Positions 7,745-17,198 of a stretch of DNA of 64,000 nucleotides are shown one piece after another. Each line of letters begins with the position of its first letter. Position 1 is the stretch's first letter. The notes under the pieces are model-generated. The model saw only the letters and a list, made by a program, of their open reading frames with translations, searched no databases and was not told the origin of the DNA. A program made the position numbers and the translations under genes. The stretch is from contig JAJFFC010000020.1 in NCBI GenBank assembly GCA_021776795.1, positions 124,001-188,000 on the forward strand, in the 5' to 3' direction. Source of the stretch: Planctomycetota bacterium (lineage in GTDB: Bacteria > Planctomycetota > UBA1135).

Positions 7745-9616
7745 CTAATCGAGGTTGATGTCGAGGATCATGACGCTGTGCGGCGCCAACTCCAATGTGA
7801 TCATGCCGCCTGTATCAATCACGCCAGCAGCCTCAGCCGTTTCACTCGTCACCTGTAGGAAAGGAAGAGCGTTAAGCGTGTCTGCCGAAGCAAGACGGTT
7901 GTCGTGCAAGCGGTCGCGGTACATGATATTGAGTTCATCCAACAAGCCGCCATTGAGGCCGTTGGCCGTGGCGAAGGCATCGGGGTCGATAATGCCTTCC
8001 AACTGTTGGTAAGTCGTGGGGTGCCCCAACGAGGTGAGGTGCGCAGCTAGTTCTTCTAGCGTCAAGCGCTTCGCCTCTTGATCGGCCTGGGCAATGTGAG
8101 TGCTCAAACGCCCCAAGGAGTTGCCGCTCAGATCGTTGTGGTCGTCATCGAAGCGGGTGACCTCGCCAAGCGTGTAGTTGCCAAGGTGACGCACTTTGAG
8201 GTGCACGTTACGGTTGGCCCAACGGCTTGCCCGGGCGCTCTTGCGCTCCAGGTAGATGTCCAGAGCTGAAGTGGCCAGGTCTTCACTGAGGCCAGCAGCC
8301 ATCAGCTCAGGAACCGTAGGAGGCGTCGACGGAGCGGCCTGGAAAGCCGGGGTCACCAGTGCCGAGAAGTCTGCGCCAGTCATGCCGAGGGCATTTGCGC
8401 GTTCTTCCAACAACCAGTCGGTGTTGACCGGGACGTTGGACAAGACGATGCGAACGCGGTTTCCACTACGCGTGGTGAAGGCGCGGACACCAAGATCTGG
8501 AACCGCCGAGGTGGTCTTGACTTGATCCTCTGCCAGCATTTGCAGCATGGTTTCCATGACGTGGAAAGAAGGCTTCTTAATGCCGTGGGTGGTCAAGCTG
8601 CCCATGCCGCCACCTTGCAGGTCAGGCATACCGGTTTCCCCGGTCACGTCGACGAGCTGGAAGAACATGTTGCGGTCCACTCCCTCTTGCAACGAGGTGG
8701 TCAGGAAACCCGCCAAGTTGGCTGCTGCTTCTGCACGATCAAAATCGAGCGGGAAGTGGGTCACGCCTGGGTGGATGTTCCACTCACTGACAATCATTTC
8801 CACCATGGGCATGCCGAGGCTGGTCGCCAGGGTGCGCAGTTCGGTGGCTGCTTTATCCAGAGACATCGAGTTGGTGAACTCGTAGTGGTGCCAGGACAAG
8901 AAGTCGAGTGGCAGATCGTTCAGGCTTGCGAACTGAATCAGCTCGTCTAGAGCTGGACCCGTGCCGCCCATGGTGGCATTGACAATCGCTACACCCGGCC
9001 CACCGATGCGAATGCCTGGGAAGGCACCACGAATGCGCTCGGAAGCGTAGGTATAAAGCACTAGGTAGTCCTGAATGCTGCCACTGAAGAACTCTGGGCG
9101 ATCCGGTTCATTCCAGATCTCGATGTAATCCGGGAGAATGCCTTCTTCCGTCTGCAAATCAGTGAGCTCGGCAACAATCTCGTCAGCCCAAGCCCCAGGG
9201 TCGCTTGGCATGGAGCGGGCCGAAGGCGAAAGTCCACTCTCGAATTCAATGCCCGTGCTCGCGGTGGCGAGGCTAGGCGGCGTGCCCATCACGGTCATCC
9301 ACAGAGTGAACCCCTTGTCATGAGCCGTGCGCATGTCATCGCGGAACTGAACGCTGTCTGGATTACTGATGCGCAGGTTGCGTCGGTAGGTTCCACCAGC
9401 GCCTCCTGCTGTATTGAACATGTCAAAGGCGCGTTCCTGACCAGTCCAATTGACCACGCCGGCGAAAGTCGAACCTTTGCCGGGGGTGAGTTGGTCGGTC
9501 TCTATGGTTAAGGTCACGGGCGCGCCGCCAGTGCCTTCGCCTTGCTCCTGTGCGCTGGCGGGCAGCGCAAACAGGCCTACAAGGCTGAGGGTGAGTACAG
9601 TGGATTTACTTGTCAT
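7745..9616 (-). CDS. Secreted glycoside hydrolase, GH39-like (clan A TIM barrel)
   Basis: A 623-residue protein with a Sec signal peptide (TVLTLSLVGLFALPASAQ, cleavage after ASA). The catalytic pair of clan GH-A retaining glycosidases is visible: acid/base Glu170 in YIEIWNEPDRP and nucleophile Glu278 in MIVSEWNIHPG, 108 residues apart, with FLSWHHYEF between them. The arrangement resembles GH39 beta-xylosidase/iduronidase proteins, though other GH-A families share it. The C-terminal ~200 residues carry a separate region ending in a beta-rich stretch (GMITLELAPHSVMILDI), as in arabinofuranosidase-type folds. ATG 9616 is chosen because it directly precedes the signal peptide. It is monocistronic, ending at a bidirectional terminator. 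Confidence 0.78.
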   Translation of the reverse strand: MTSKSTVLTLSLVGLFALPASAQEQGEGTGGAPVTLTIETDQLTPGKGSTFAGVVNWTGQERAFDMFNTAGGAGGTYRRNLRISNPDSVQFRDDMRTAHDKGFTLWMTVMGTPPSLATASTGIEFESGLSPSARSMPSDPGAWADEIVAELTDLQTEEGILPDYIEIWNEPDRPEFFSGSIQDYLVLYTYASERIRGAFPGIRIGGPGVAIVNATMGGTGPALDELIQFASLNDLPLDFLSWHHYEFTNSMSLDKAATELRTLATSLGMPMVEMIVSEWNIHPGVTHFPLDFDRAEAAANLAGFLTTSLQEGVDRNMFFQLVDVTGETGMPDLQGGGMGSLTTHGIKKPSFHVMETMLQMLAEDQVKTTSAVPDLGVRAFTTRSGNRVRIVLSNVPVNTDWLLEERANALGMTGADFSALVTPAFQAAPSTPPTVPELMAAGLSEDLATSALDIYLERKSARASRWANRNVHLKVRHLGNYTLGEVTRFDDDHNDLSGNSLGRLSTHIAQADQEAKRLTLEELAAHLTSLGHPTTYQQLEGIIDPDAFATANGLNGGLLDELNIMYRDRLHDNRLASADTLNALPFLQVTSETAEAAGVIDTGGMITLELAPHSVMILDINLD

Positions 9617-9779
9617 GAATGCTGAGGGCCCAGGAGGGGCCATCCGCTTTTGCGGACGGGCTGGGGCAGGGCATGAGCCTCTTCTCAATGGGCTCTCTTG
9701 TGCCCTTCAGGAGAGGCGGTAGAATCCTCGTCTTGCCATCACACGGCCTCCCGTAGGTCAGGTATGGCTGGAATTAGGT

Positions 9780-9857
9780 CGGGGCGTGGCGCAGTCTGGA
9801 TAGCGCGCTGCAATGGGGTTGCAGAGGTCGGAAGTTCGAATCTTCTCGCCCCGACCA
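9780..9857 (+). tRNA. tRNA-Pro (anticodon GGG)
   Basis: Full cloverleaf: acceptor CGGGGCG (9780-9786) with CGCCCCG (9847-9853), U8-G9, D stem GCGC/GCGC, anticodon stem CTGCA/TGCAG (9808-9812, 9820-9824), loop ATGGGGT with anticodon GGG at 9815-9817, variable AGGTC, and T stem GGAAG/CTTCT around TTCGAAT. Discriminator A9854 and an encoded CCA (9855-9857). It reads CCC and CCU. A short CCCC-AAAC-GGGG hairpin with TTT follows immediately and may end transcription. Confidence 0.95.
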
Positions 9858-9873
9858 TTCCCCCAAACGGGGT

Positions 9874-11121
9874 TTATCGTGTCGTCCCTTCCGCCTTTGG
9901 CTTGGCCTCAGGTGCCGCCACAATGCGGTAGACCGATCCCGAAATCGCTACTGCGTAGAGTTCGCCCGCGGCGTCTTCACCAAAGCTGACGAGCTGCACC
10001 AGCTTGCCCTTCGGTGCAATTTGTCGGGTCAGGTCATGGCGCGCGACCTGTTTGCCGTTCTCGGTACGCAACACGCCGACCGCTCCGGAGCAGGTGTCGC
10101 CGTAGAAGTACCAACCGTCGAGCGCGGGAATCGCGGAGCCACGATACACATACCCGCCAACCACGGAGCAGTGGCCGTTCTTGTGCCCATACTCGTGAAT
10201 GGGAGCGACTAGAGTGTCGCGGGCGACGCCGTCTTCGTCGCGGAACTCATGGGTGCCTTCCATCAGGCGCCAGCCATAGTTCTCGCCACCCTTGCTCGAG
10301 GCCGGGGCGAAATCAATCTCTTCCCATTTGTTCTGACCGACATCGCCGATGTATAGGTCGCCCGTCTTGCGGTCAAAGCTGAAGCGCCACGGATTACGCA
10401 GGCCCCAAGCCCAAACCTCACCACGCGCACCTTCCTGCTGGGCAAAGGGGTTCGAAACCGGAATGGTATAGCCCTTGTCGCCCGAAACATCTATTCGCAA
10501 GATTTTGCCGAGCAGCTGGTTGAGATCTTGACCAGCATTGAGCGGGTCATTCGCTGCGCCGCCATCGCCGAGGCCAAGATACAGGAAGCCATCCGGGCCA
10601 AACTCCAACTGGCCGCCATCGTGGTTGGCGTAGGGCTGCTCCACCTCGAGTAGAATTTCTTCGCTGTCTTCCTTCGCAATCCAGGCTTCGGTGTCGACGG
10701 CAAATCGGGAAATGCGTGTGGCGCCGTCTTCGCGCGAGTAGTGCACATAGACCACGGGCTTCTGCGCAAAATTGGGCGGGAAATCCATGCCCAGAAGACC
10801 TTGCTCCGAGCGCTTGGCGACGCGACCACGCATGTCCAGGAAGGCGGCTTCTTGGGGTTGTCCCTCACGGTAAACCAAAGCACGCCCAGCCTTCTCCAGG
10901 ATGATCAGGATGTCGGGGTCGCCCGGCGCCGAAAGCACGTAGGTGGGCTCGCTAAGGCCAGAGGCCACCAGCTCTAAACTCAGCGCAGGAGGCGGCGCGT
11001 GCTCTTGAAGCGTGGGAAGCTCGCTCTCGCTCGGCTGCTGGAAACCATCGGGAGCCGGGCTGCACGAGGCCAGGCTAGGAGCAAAAAGGCTTGCGGCAAG
11101 GAGGGCCAGGAGGGGCGACAT
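9874..11121 (-). CDS. PQQ-type sugar (glucose/sorbosone) dehydrogenase-like lipoprotein
   Basis: A 415-residue beta-propeller protein. The N-terminus is a lipoprotein signal ending in LASC, so it should be lipid-anchored. Family hallmarks are [40 protein letters not shown] and [15 protein letters not shown], typical of soluble aldose sugar dehydrogenases that use PQQ and calcium. A catalytic His is expected in the HDGGQ segment. It lies 10 bp after the gene ending at 11132, within the same transcript. A second family member at 39679 has the same core but a different C-terminal tail. Oxidised substrate unknown. Confidence 0.85.
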   Translation of the reverse strand: MSPLLALLAASLFAPSLASCSPAPDGFQQPSESELPTLQEHAPPPALSLELVASGLSEPTYVLSAPGDPDILIILEKAGRALVYREGQPQEAAFLDMRGRVAKRSEQGLLGMDFPPNFAQKPVVYVHYSREDGATRISRFAVDTEAWIAKEDSEEILLEVEQPYANHDGGQLEFGPDGFLYLGLGDGGAANDPLNAGQDLNQLLGKILRIDVSGDKGYTIPVSNPFAQQEGARGEVWAWGLRNPWRFSFDRKTGDLYIGDVGQNKWEEIDFAPASSKGGENYGWRLMEGTHEFRDEDGVARDTLVAPIHEYGHKNGHCSVVGGYVYRGSAIPALDGWYFYGDTCSGAVGVLRTENGKQVARHDLTRQIAPKGKLVQLVSFGEDAAGELYAVAISGSVYRIVAAPEAKPKAEGTTR

Positions 11122-11131
11122 GCCCCTAAGC

Positions 11132-12370
11132 CTACTTCTTCGGGTAGGTGTCCATGACCCACTCCTTCCATTTCGCGTCGAAGGTATCCGGGTCCAATTG
11201 GAAGGCGGTAGAAAGGGCTTCTAGCTGACGTGCTTGGATGTCTTCCTGGGTCGGCGCACCGGCCTTGACCAGCTTGCCCTTCATCATGTCGAAGTAGATC
11301 GCAAAGCCCTCGGGACTGTTTTGTTTCAGATAATCCACACGCGACCACGCCATCATGTGTTCGGCGTATTTCAGCTCTTCCGGAGTCGCCCAAGTCAACA
11401 TTTTGCTCATCGCCGGGAAGTGGTCATAACCCACGCGCTTGCGGGTTTTCACATTCCACATCCAGATGTTCTTGTCATCGGCGCCGAACACGCGGTCATC
11501 GGTGAAGTAGTTGCGCTTGGGGTCGATGCGGCGCGCATTCCAATGAGCAAGGCCGGCGTAAATCCACGCCGGAAGGGTGTGCGAGTAGTACTTGTAGCCA
11601 TCGAGCAAGTTCATGGTCATGCTGTACATGAACAAGCAATGCATATTGGTGTCGGTGTTCATGCCCGAATTCTCCTGCGCGACCGCAAACATGAGGTTGC
11701 CAGGCGAGGTGAACATATGGCGAATCGGCTCGCTCCCTTCGGCTTTCATAAAGCTGGAGCGATAGCGGCCAATGGCACTCTTTTTCTCGGTAAGCAGAAT
11801 CAGATACTTGTCGGTCATGCCGAGGTAAGGGCCTTCTCCCATGTACTCGCCATTCACGACCGTTCCCGGGCCTCGCGGAAAGGATTCGTCATGGACCCCA
11901 AGCATGCTCTCCATTTCGTCATATAGATCTTCCGCGCGCATCGCCCATAGGTGCAGGCGTAACCAGGGATCAATCTTCTTGGCTTTCTTGGGCACGTTGG
12001 GAAGGAACTTGCGTAGGCGCTTGAGCTCTTCCTCGAGCTTCTTTTTCTCGACCTTGTTGGTGCGGTCGATGGAGTATTCGGGAAGGGAGCTGCCGATGCG
12101 AAAGTGCTCGGTCTCGACCCAGCGCATTTGTTCGCCGGCAAAGGCTTCTTCGATGTCCTTGGTGCCGTGGTTGTCGCCCCAGGGCATTTGACCGAACCGA
12201 AGATAGCCGGCCTTGTCCATGGCCTCGCGATCTTCTTCGGTGTAGGGGTCAGGTTCTAGCTCATCGCGGTCCTTGTCCTTCTGTGCGGACAGAGGAGAGG
12301 TGAGCAGAAACAGGCTCGCCAGGAGCGGGAGCCAAAAGGGGCGTGAGGACGAAATGGATGTGGTGCTCAT
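11132..12370 (-). CDS. Secreted protein of unknown function, degenerate gluzincin-like
   Basis: A 412-residue exported protein (signal LLASLFLLTSPLSAQ). No known enzyme motif is seen. A Lys-rich amphipathic stretch occurs around residues 105-130 (NKVEKKKLEEELKRLRKF). The segment LPAWIYAGLAHW looks like the LPxWxxEGLA element of peptidase-MA/DUF1570-type gluzincins, but no HExxH zinc site precedes it. The C-terminus (DAKWKEWVMDTYP) closely matches the end of the protein at 18224-19393 (DAWRSWVAETYP), so the two are distant paralogs. It is followed 10 bp later by the sugar dehydrogenase lipoprotein. Confidence 0.75.
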   Translation of the reverse strand: MSTTSISSSRPFWLPLLASLFLLTSPLSAQKDKDRDELEPDPYTEEDREAMDKAGYLRFGQMPWGDNHGTKDIEEAFAGEQMRWVETEHFRIGSSLPEYSIDRTNKVEKKKLEEELKRLRKFLPNVPKKAKKIDPWLRLHLWAMRAEDLYDEMESMLGVHDESFPRGPGTVVNGEYMGEGPYLGMTDKYLILLTEKKSAIGRYRSSFMKAEGSEPIRHMFTSPGNLMFAVAQENSGMNTDTNMHCLFMYSMTMNLLDGYKYYSHTLPAWIYAGLAHWNARRIDPKRNYFTDDRVFGADDKNIWMWNVKTRKRVGYDHFPAMSKMLTWATPEELKYAEHMMAWSRVDYLKQNSPEGFAIYFDMMKGKLVKAGAPTQEDIQARQLEALSTAFQLDPDTFDAKWKEWVMDTYPKK

Positions 12371-12419
12371 AGGACGCTTGGGGTCGTCAGGGGCATTTCC
12401 AGGCTAGCCTAGGCCGGCC

Positions 12420-12459
12420 AAAAAGAACACCCGCCAGTGACAAAAGTCACTGGCGGGTG
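12420..12459 (-). terminator. Strong Rho-independent terminator
   Basis: A perfect 14-bp stem (CACCCGCCAGTGAC at 12428-12441 with its complement 12446-12459) closes a 4-nt loop. On the minus strand it is followed by TTCTTTTT. It ends the transcript of the gene whose stop lies at 12494. Confidence 0.9.
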
Positions 12460-12493
12460 TGGTTGGAGAGGGGCTAGAGCCCCTCAGGAGGGT

Positions 12494-13234
12494 TTAGCGG
12501 GTGCCTACCGGAGGTGGTGGGACTGCCTTTCCCCCGTTTGCATCGGCGACGGAAGGGCCGTCGAAGGGGCGCTTCAGCTTCAGGTCGGAAGCCTTGGCTT
12601 CCTTGTCCTTGAGCTTGGCGAGGTCCTTCTGAGCCTTGGCGAGGTCGGCACGCTTCTTCTTCAGCTTGCGCGACTTCGGACCATTGCGCTCGATTTCATC
12701 GTCAATGGCGATTTCGAGGCGAGCAATCTTCTCGTCGTAAACGTCGTACTGGGCCATGATGCGCTCGATTTCCTTGACGGAAGCTTCGGCATCGACCTTG
12801 TACTCAGAATCCAACATGGAGTACATGTGACCCCAGAGCTCGGTGCGGGACAGGTCGCCACGCAATTCGAGTGGGCTGGAGCCATCCCAACGTGCGAGGA
12901 AGAGGTGTGGTGGCTTCTTCTGATCGAACAACGCGTGGAAAGGGTGATCCGCTTCCAGAACGTACATCGGGAGTTTCACGCAACGGAACCAGCGCGTCAT
13001 GATTAAGGTGCGTTCGTTACCGCCTTCTCTCGAAAGGAGAGCATCGTCGGTGCCGTTACACAGCTTGCATTCGCGAAGGACCAAGAGCGGACGACGGTCA
13101 TCAGACGCAATCGTGTAGAAGGCCTTGTCTTTCGGCAAAGCTCCCTTCTGCGCTTGGGCAACCGTGGCACCCTTCTCAAGGTTCTTTGCGCGCTCTACCC
13201 GGTAAACCGGATAGACCCAACGCATCTTGAGCAT
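12494..13234 (-). CDS. Protein of unknown function with C-terminal coiled coil (3' part of an interrupted secreted-protein gene)
   Basis: The longest ATG-initiated frame gives 246 residues. It holds a possible CxxC pair (ECKLCNG, near residue 58), a globular centre, and a long charged helix (residues ~155-215, EIERNGPKSRKLKKKRADL) likely to be a coiled coil, then a Pro-rich end. No family is recognised. The same frame stays open upstream through a Gly/Pro/Thr linker to two consecutive TGA codons at 13448-13453, beyond which it encodes a signal peptide starting at 13531. There is no good ribosome site or alternative start nearer, so the natural start was probably 13531 and this gene is interrupted. 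A strong terminator follows. Confidence 0.6.
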   Translation of the reverse strand: MLKMRWVYPVYRVERAKNLEKGATVAQAQKGALPKDKAFYTIASDDRRPLLVLRECKLCNGTDDALLSREGGNERTLIMTRWFRCVKLPMYVLEADHPFHALFDQKKPPHLFLARWDGSSPLELRGDLSRTELWGHMYSMLDSEYKVDAEASVKEIERIMAQYDVYDEKIARLEIAIDDEIERNGPKSRKLKKKRADLAKAQKDLAKLKDKEAKASDLKLKRPFDGPSVADANGGKAVPPPPVGTR

Positions 13235-13531
13235 TTCCTTGGCGGTGCGTCCATGAGTGGTCGGCAGAGCGACTTGGCCGCCGCCGCCGCCACCAGGTGC
13301 ACCGGCCGCAGGGCCGGAGGTGACAGGACCGCTAGGAGCGGCACCACCAGGTGCGGTGGTTGGACCTGTAGGTGCAGGGCCCGAGGTGGTGTCACCGGGG
13401 CCTCCGTAGGGACCAGAACCCAGACCGGGTCCTGAAGCACTACCACCTCATCATTGTGGTGTCGCCAAGCCGGGCACGGCAAGCGCGCCGACCGCGGAGG
13501 CGACCAAAATTAGGTTGAGAAGAGTTTTCAT
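13235..13531 (-). pseudogene. 5' part of the interrupted gene: signal peptide, two in-frame TGA codons, Gly/Pro linker
   Basis: ATG at 13531 opens a Sec signal peptide (LLNLILVASAVGALAVPGLA) of 26 codons, then TGA TGA (13453-13448), then in the same frame a low-complexity linker rich in Gly, Pro, Thr and Ser (for example GPAPTGPTTAPGGAAPSG) that runs straight into the downstream protein. A TACGCT hexamer lies 5 nt before the ATG. The continuity of frame on both sides of the stops is direct; whether it is a nonsense lesion, a sequencing error or readthrough cannot be decided here. Confidence 0.55.
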
Positions 13532-13611
13532 GTTTAAGCGTAGAAGGTTCCCACAGATAGGGGGCTGAATTGAGAGTAGCAGCAGAACCTAGAAAAAACC
13601 GTGGTTTTGTC

Positions 13612-15684
13612 TTAATTCTCGGCAGATTCCTCCTCGTACACAAGGGCATCGACCAAGGCGAGAGCCGCCTGATAGCGCCTGACGAGCTCCTGAGGGTCCT
13701 GAGCGGGAACTCGAGGGTCGACCAGAAGGCTGCGGTCATCGGCCCAAGCCATGCTCACAGCGGTATTTGCGGTCAAAATGACCGCGCCCTCATGGTCTAT
13801 CAGCAGTCCAGAGGCATTTGCACCAAAATGAGGGCCACTGAGGTCGAGCATGCTGGCGCCAAAGCCGCGATATCCCCCCTGGGCCAAGCCAGCGGCGTGA
13901 TAAAGGGTAGGCACCACATCTTTGTGGGAGCCTGGCATGCCGGGGTCATAGGCAGCCTGGGCTTCAATCTCGGTTGGCAGCAAGACCAAGAAGGGGACCG
14001 CACGCTCCATCAACAACTCGCTCCGCGACTGAGGCAGCCGCAATCCCGCTGCATGGTCGCCGGTGATGCCGATGACCGTGTTCTGCAAAATGTCTTGCTG
14101 CTCAAGCTGATCCAACCACGTGCCTAGTTGGCGACAAGCATATTGATAGGTGCGCATTTGACGCCACTGGGTTTCATCGAGCTTTCCAGTGAGCTTTAGC
14201 AGTTCCTGCGGCGGGTCCAGTGGAGGAAGTTCGGTGCCAAAGGGCAGCTCATAGGGAGGATGGTTCGTGGTGGTGAACAACACCACGAGTTGAGGGCTGG
14301 TGGCCGAAGCCAAATGTTCTTTGACTGCGCGGAATAAGTGTTCATCCCAGAGGCCCCACTCACCGGAATCCATGCGTGGGTCTAATTGATATTGTTCGGT
14401 GATTTCCTCCTGACCTATCAAGCGATCGAAACCTTGTTGCGGCAGGAAGCGATCGAGGTTGCGCCAGGTCTTGGGGCCACCATAAAAGAAGTTGGTCTCA
14501 TAGCCTGCGGCACCAAATAGCAGTGCTGCACTGCCGGGATAGCTGCGGTCTACAAGCTCATTCTGGGACAGTTGCCGCGTACCGGGGCGGTAGGGCATTT
14601 CCAACAACAAGCTGAGCAAAGATCCCGCCGAAATATTGTCGGCGGGCAAAAAGCGCTCGAAGTTAAGGCCGCGCTCAAAATAAGGTGCTGCGTTGCCTAG
14701 CAGGTTAAACTCAGGGCTTTGGTATTGAAGGAGGTAGCTGGAAAAACTCTCCATCAAGACAATCACCACATGTGGCGGAGACTCGGTCTGAATCTTTGGT
14801 GAAAAATGTTGGATTGGCAGGCGTTGCCAGATTGGCCCCTCGTCGCGGGCCGCTTGGTCTAGGGTGAAATCAACCACCGCACGCTGGATATCTTGGTCAT
14901 AACCAAAGCGGCGAGCGGTAGAAAGCCGCTCTTCACTAATCCGTTTCCATACCGTTTCGGCCAGTTTTTCGACCGGGCTTCCTGGAACGACACGCACAAA
15001 GGGGGTGGGGCGAATATCCTCTTGCAGGCGCTCGAATACGGGTTCGAGTGGAGTCGAGCAGAATGCTACCGCAAGCAACACATGCAACACGATGTGGCGA
15101 TTGAGCGAGTTGTCGACGGCTAACGCCGATGGGGCAACTTCATCGTGCAGGAAATCATCGATATGGAATGCCGTAGCGATGACCTTGAATACGGCAGCTG
15201 CGCCAACCAGGCCGACAATGATGTAAAGCAGGAGCGGATAGTTGCGCCAAGCACCGCGCAGCACGGCGCCGAGGTCGTCATCGATGGCGCCAAAGGCCAG
15301 GATGTTGAAGTGGCTGCGAAAGTGGGCGAAGTAAATCTGGTCCGAGGCCAGAATGATGAGCAAAGCGGTGATGCCGACGAACCAATAGGTGGCGGTGCGT
15401 CGAAGCCAACTGCGCCAGCGCTTGCGGCCTCGGTTGCGCATCCAAAGCAAGGACAGGCTTGGCGGGAGCGCAAAGAGCAACAAGATGCGTAAATCGTGGA
15501 GTGCTCCGAAGGCGAAGGCCATCGGCAGGGTGCCGAGGAATCTGCTCCAGACTTCCGGGTGAGCGAACTGAATCACGAACACCAGACGGAACAGGGTCAT
15601 CATGAGCAGCAACACGGCAATCAGGCGCCAGGTGCGCCGGATGGCGACGAAAATGGCGTTGCGTGGTTGGCTGGCTTCGGTCAT
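13612..15684 (-). CDS. Membrane-anchored sulfatase-superfamily phosphoglycerol transferase (LTA synthase / MdoB-like)
   Basis: A 690-residue protein with about five N-terminal membrane helices (residues ~20-175) and a periplasmic alkaline-phosphatase-fold domain. Family landmarks are IVLMESFSSYLL, the nucleophile region NISAGSLLSLLLE (Ser in place of the usual Thr), LFTTTNHPPYELP, and the metal motif ITGDHAAGLRL. LTA synthase and MdoB transfer phosphoglycerol from phosphatidylglycerol to polymers or glucans; the acceptor here is unknown. ATG 15684 is chosen because it overlaps the glycerol kinase stop as ATGA. Coupling to glpK fits a role in glycerol-phosphate chemistry. Confidence 0.83.
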   Translation of the reverse strand: MTEASQPRNAIFVAIRRTWRLIAVLLLMMTLFRLVFVIQFAHPEVWSRFLGTLPMAFAFGALHDLRILLLFALPPSLSLLWMRNRGRKRWRSWLRRTATYWFVGITALLIILASDQIYFAHFRSHFNILAFGAIDDDLGAVLRGAWRNYPLLLYIIVGLVGAAAVFKVIATAFHIDDFLHDEVAPSALAVDNSLNRHIVLHVLLAVAFCSTPLEPVFERLQEDIRPTPFVRVVPGSPVEKLAETVWKRISEERLSTARRFGYDQDIQRAVVDFTLDQAARDEGPIWQRLPIQHFSPKIQTESPPHVVIVLMESFSSYLLQYQSPEFNLLGNAAPYFERGLNFERFLPADNISAGSLLSLLLEMPYRPGTRQLSQNELVDRSYPGSAALLFGAAGYETNFFYGGPKTWRNLDRFLPQQGFDRLIGQEEITEQYQLDPRMDSGEWGLWDEHLFRAVKEHLASATSPQLVVLFTTTNHPPYELPFGTELPPLDPPQELLKLTGKLDETQWRQMRTYQYACRQLGTWLDQLEQQDILQNTVIGITGDHAAGLRLPQSRSELLMERAVPFLVLLPTEIEAQAAYDPGMPGSHKDVVPTLYHAAGLAQGGYRGFGASMLDLSGPHFGANASGLLIDHEGAVILTANTAVSMAWADDRSLLVDPRVPAQDPQELVRRYQAALALVDALVYEEESAEN

Positions 15685-17198
15685 GACGAAGAATGCGTCG
15701 ACGTGTTTCGTGCGAGTTGCGAGCAGGCAGACACTGCGGCCTGCCACCCCTCGTACCTTCCCTCACGTTCGAGTACCGACATTGTCGGTGAAAACTGCGC
15801 AGAAAGGGGCGCGCTAGGCGCCTGATTCCAGGAAGGCCACCATCCGGCGCTGCGCCCAGCGGCCATGGCCACGCCTCGAGCCGTTGCCTCGGGGTTGTCA
15901 GGGCGCACCACCTCGACATCCAATAAATCGGCCAGGCGTTGTGCAAACCAATCATTACGCGCCATGCCACCGTCGATGTGCATGCGCTGAGGAATCGGCA
16001 CGCCGCAACCTAAGCCCGCTTCGAGCAAGTCTCGGGTGCGGAAGCAGGAGGCTTCCAGGGCGGCGCGGGCGATGGAGCGGCGATCACTGCCGCGGTTAAG
16101 TCCGACGATCATGCCGCGGGCATCAGGTTGCCAAAACGGCGCGCCCAAGCCGGTGAAGGCCGGGACCAGATAAACCCGTTCCTGGTCATCGGCAGCAGCG
16201 GCGAGTTGGGCGATGTCGGCAGCCTCGGTAAATAGTCCAAGGCCGTCGCGCAGCCATTGCACCGTGGCTCCAGCACTAAAGACTGAACCTTCGAGTGCAA
16301 ACAGGCTTTGTTCGCCGTCGCCCAACAAGGCGGTCGCTAACAAACCCGCAGCCGCCTTGGGTCTCTCATTACCAGAGGACTGCACCAAGAATGCGCCTGT
16401 GCCATAGGTGCATTTGACCGACCCAGAATCCTGGCATTGTTGGCCAAGGGTGGCCGCTTGTTGATCGCCGAGTATGGCCAGCAGAGGAAGTTCTTGCGCG
16501 GGCTTACCCAATTGCAATGTGCCAAAGTGACTTGCACTGGGCTGTACGTTGGGTAGTAGGCTAGGTGGAATCTGAAATAACTCGAGCAACTCCGGATCCC
16601 AGGTATGGGCGGATAAATCCCACAACATGGTGCGCGACGCATTGCTGGCTTCGGTGACATGAAGCTGCCCCGAGCTCAGCTGCCAAGCTAGCCAACAATC
16701 GATGGTGCCTGCGGCAAGTTCTCCGCGTTCGGCTCGTGTTCGCGCGTCGGGTACTTGATCCAGCAGCCAGGCTAACTTGCTAGCAGAGAAATAGGGATCA
16801 AGTAGTAAACCTGTTTTCGCTTGGATCATGTCCGCCCAACCGCGCTGCTCTAAATCCTGACAATGCGCTGTCGTGCGCCGGTCTTGCCAAACAATGGCAG
16901 GGTGAAGTGCGCGCCCGCTAAGGCGGTCCCACAGCACCATGGTTTCCCGTTGATTGGAAATGCCCACGCCGAGGACCTTGCCCCAGCCTTCCTGCGCACA
17001 ACGTTGCAGCAAGGTGGCGCTGAGCTCTTGCACATCTTGGGCAATCTGGTGGGGGTCATGTTCGACCCAGCCAGGTTGCGGAAAGGATTGCGCAAGTTCG
17101 CGCTGCTCCACCCCTAGCACTTGCAACTCGCGGTTGAATAAGAGCACGCGCGAGGAAGTCGTGCCCTGATCAATGGCGAGAAGAAGTTCGTCGGTCAT
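15681..17198 (-). CDS. glpK: Glycerol kinase
   Basis: A 505-residue FGGY-family kinase making glycerol 3-phosphate from glycerol and ATP. The N-terminal phosphate loop (LLAIDQGTTSSRVLLF) and the glycerol-specific motifs (GISNQRETMVLWDR, PAIVWQDRRT, GTIDCWLAWQL, KCTYGTGAFLV, LVPAFTGLGAPFW) are all present, and length is standard. The stop overlaps the downstream transferase as ATGA and the start overlaps the upstream phosphodiesterase as ATGA, so all three are translated together. No glpF or glpD is in the window. Confidence 0.95.
   Translation of the reverse strand: MTDELLLAIDQGTTSSRVLLFNRELQVLGVEQRELAQSFPQPGWVEHDPHQIAQDVQELSATLLQRCAQEGWGKVLGVGISNQRETMVLWDRLSGRALHPAIVWQDRRTTAHCQDLEQRGWADMIQAKTGLLLDPYFSASKLAWLLDQVPDARTRAERGELAAGTIDCWLAWQLSSGQLHVTEASNASRTMLWDLSAHTWDPELLELFQIPPSLLPNVQPSASHFGTLQLGKPAQELPLLAILGDQQAATLGQQCQDSGSVKCTYGTGAFLVQSSGNERPKAAAGLLATALLGDGEQSLFALEGSVFSAGATVQWLRDGLGLFTEAADIAQLAAAADDQERVYLVPAFTGLGAPFWQPDARGMIVGLNRGSDRRSIARAALEASCFRTRDLLEAGLGCGVPIPQRMHIDGGMARNDWFAQRLADLLDVEVVRPDNPEATARGVAMAAGRSAGWWPSWNQAPSAPLSAQFSPTMSVLEREGRYEGWQAAVSACSQLARNTSTHSSS

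Noticed and set aside
9801..9860. Integration site at the 3' end of tRNA-Pro
   Set aside because: No direct repeat of the tRNA end, integrase or foreign gene block is seen nearby.
13195..13482. Alternative 95-codon minus-strand frame through the linker of the interrupted gene
   Set aside because: It gives an implausible Val/Pro/Leu-rich product; the frame continuous with the downstream protein gives a normal Gly/Pro linker.
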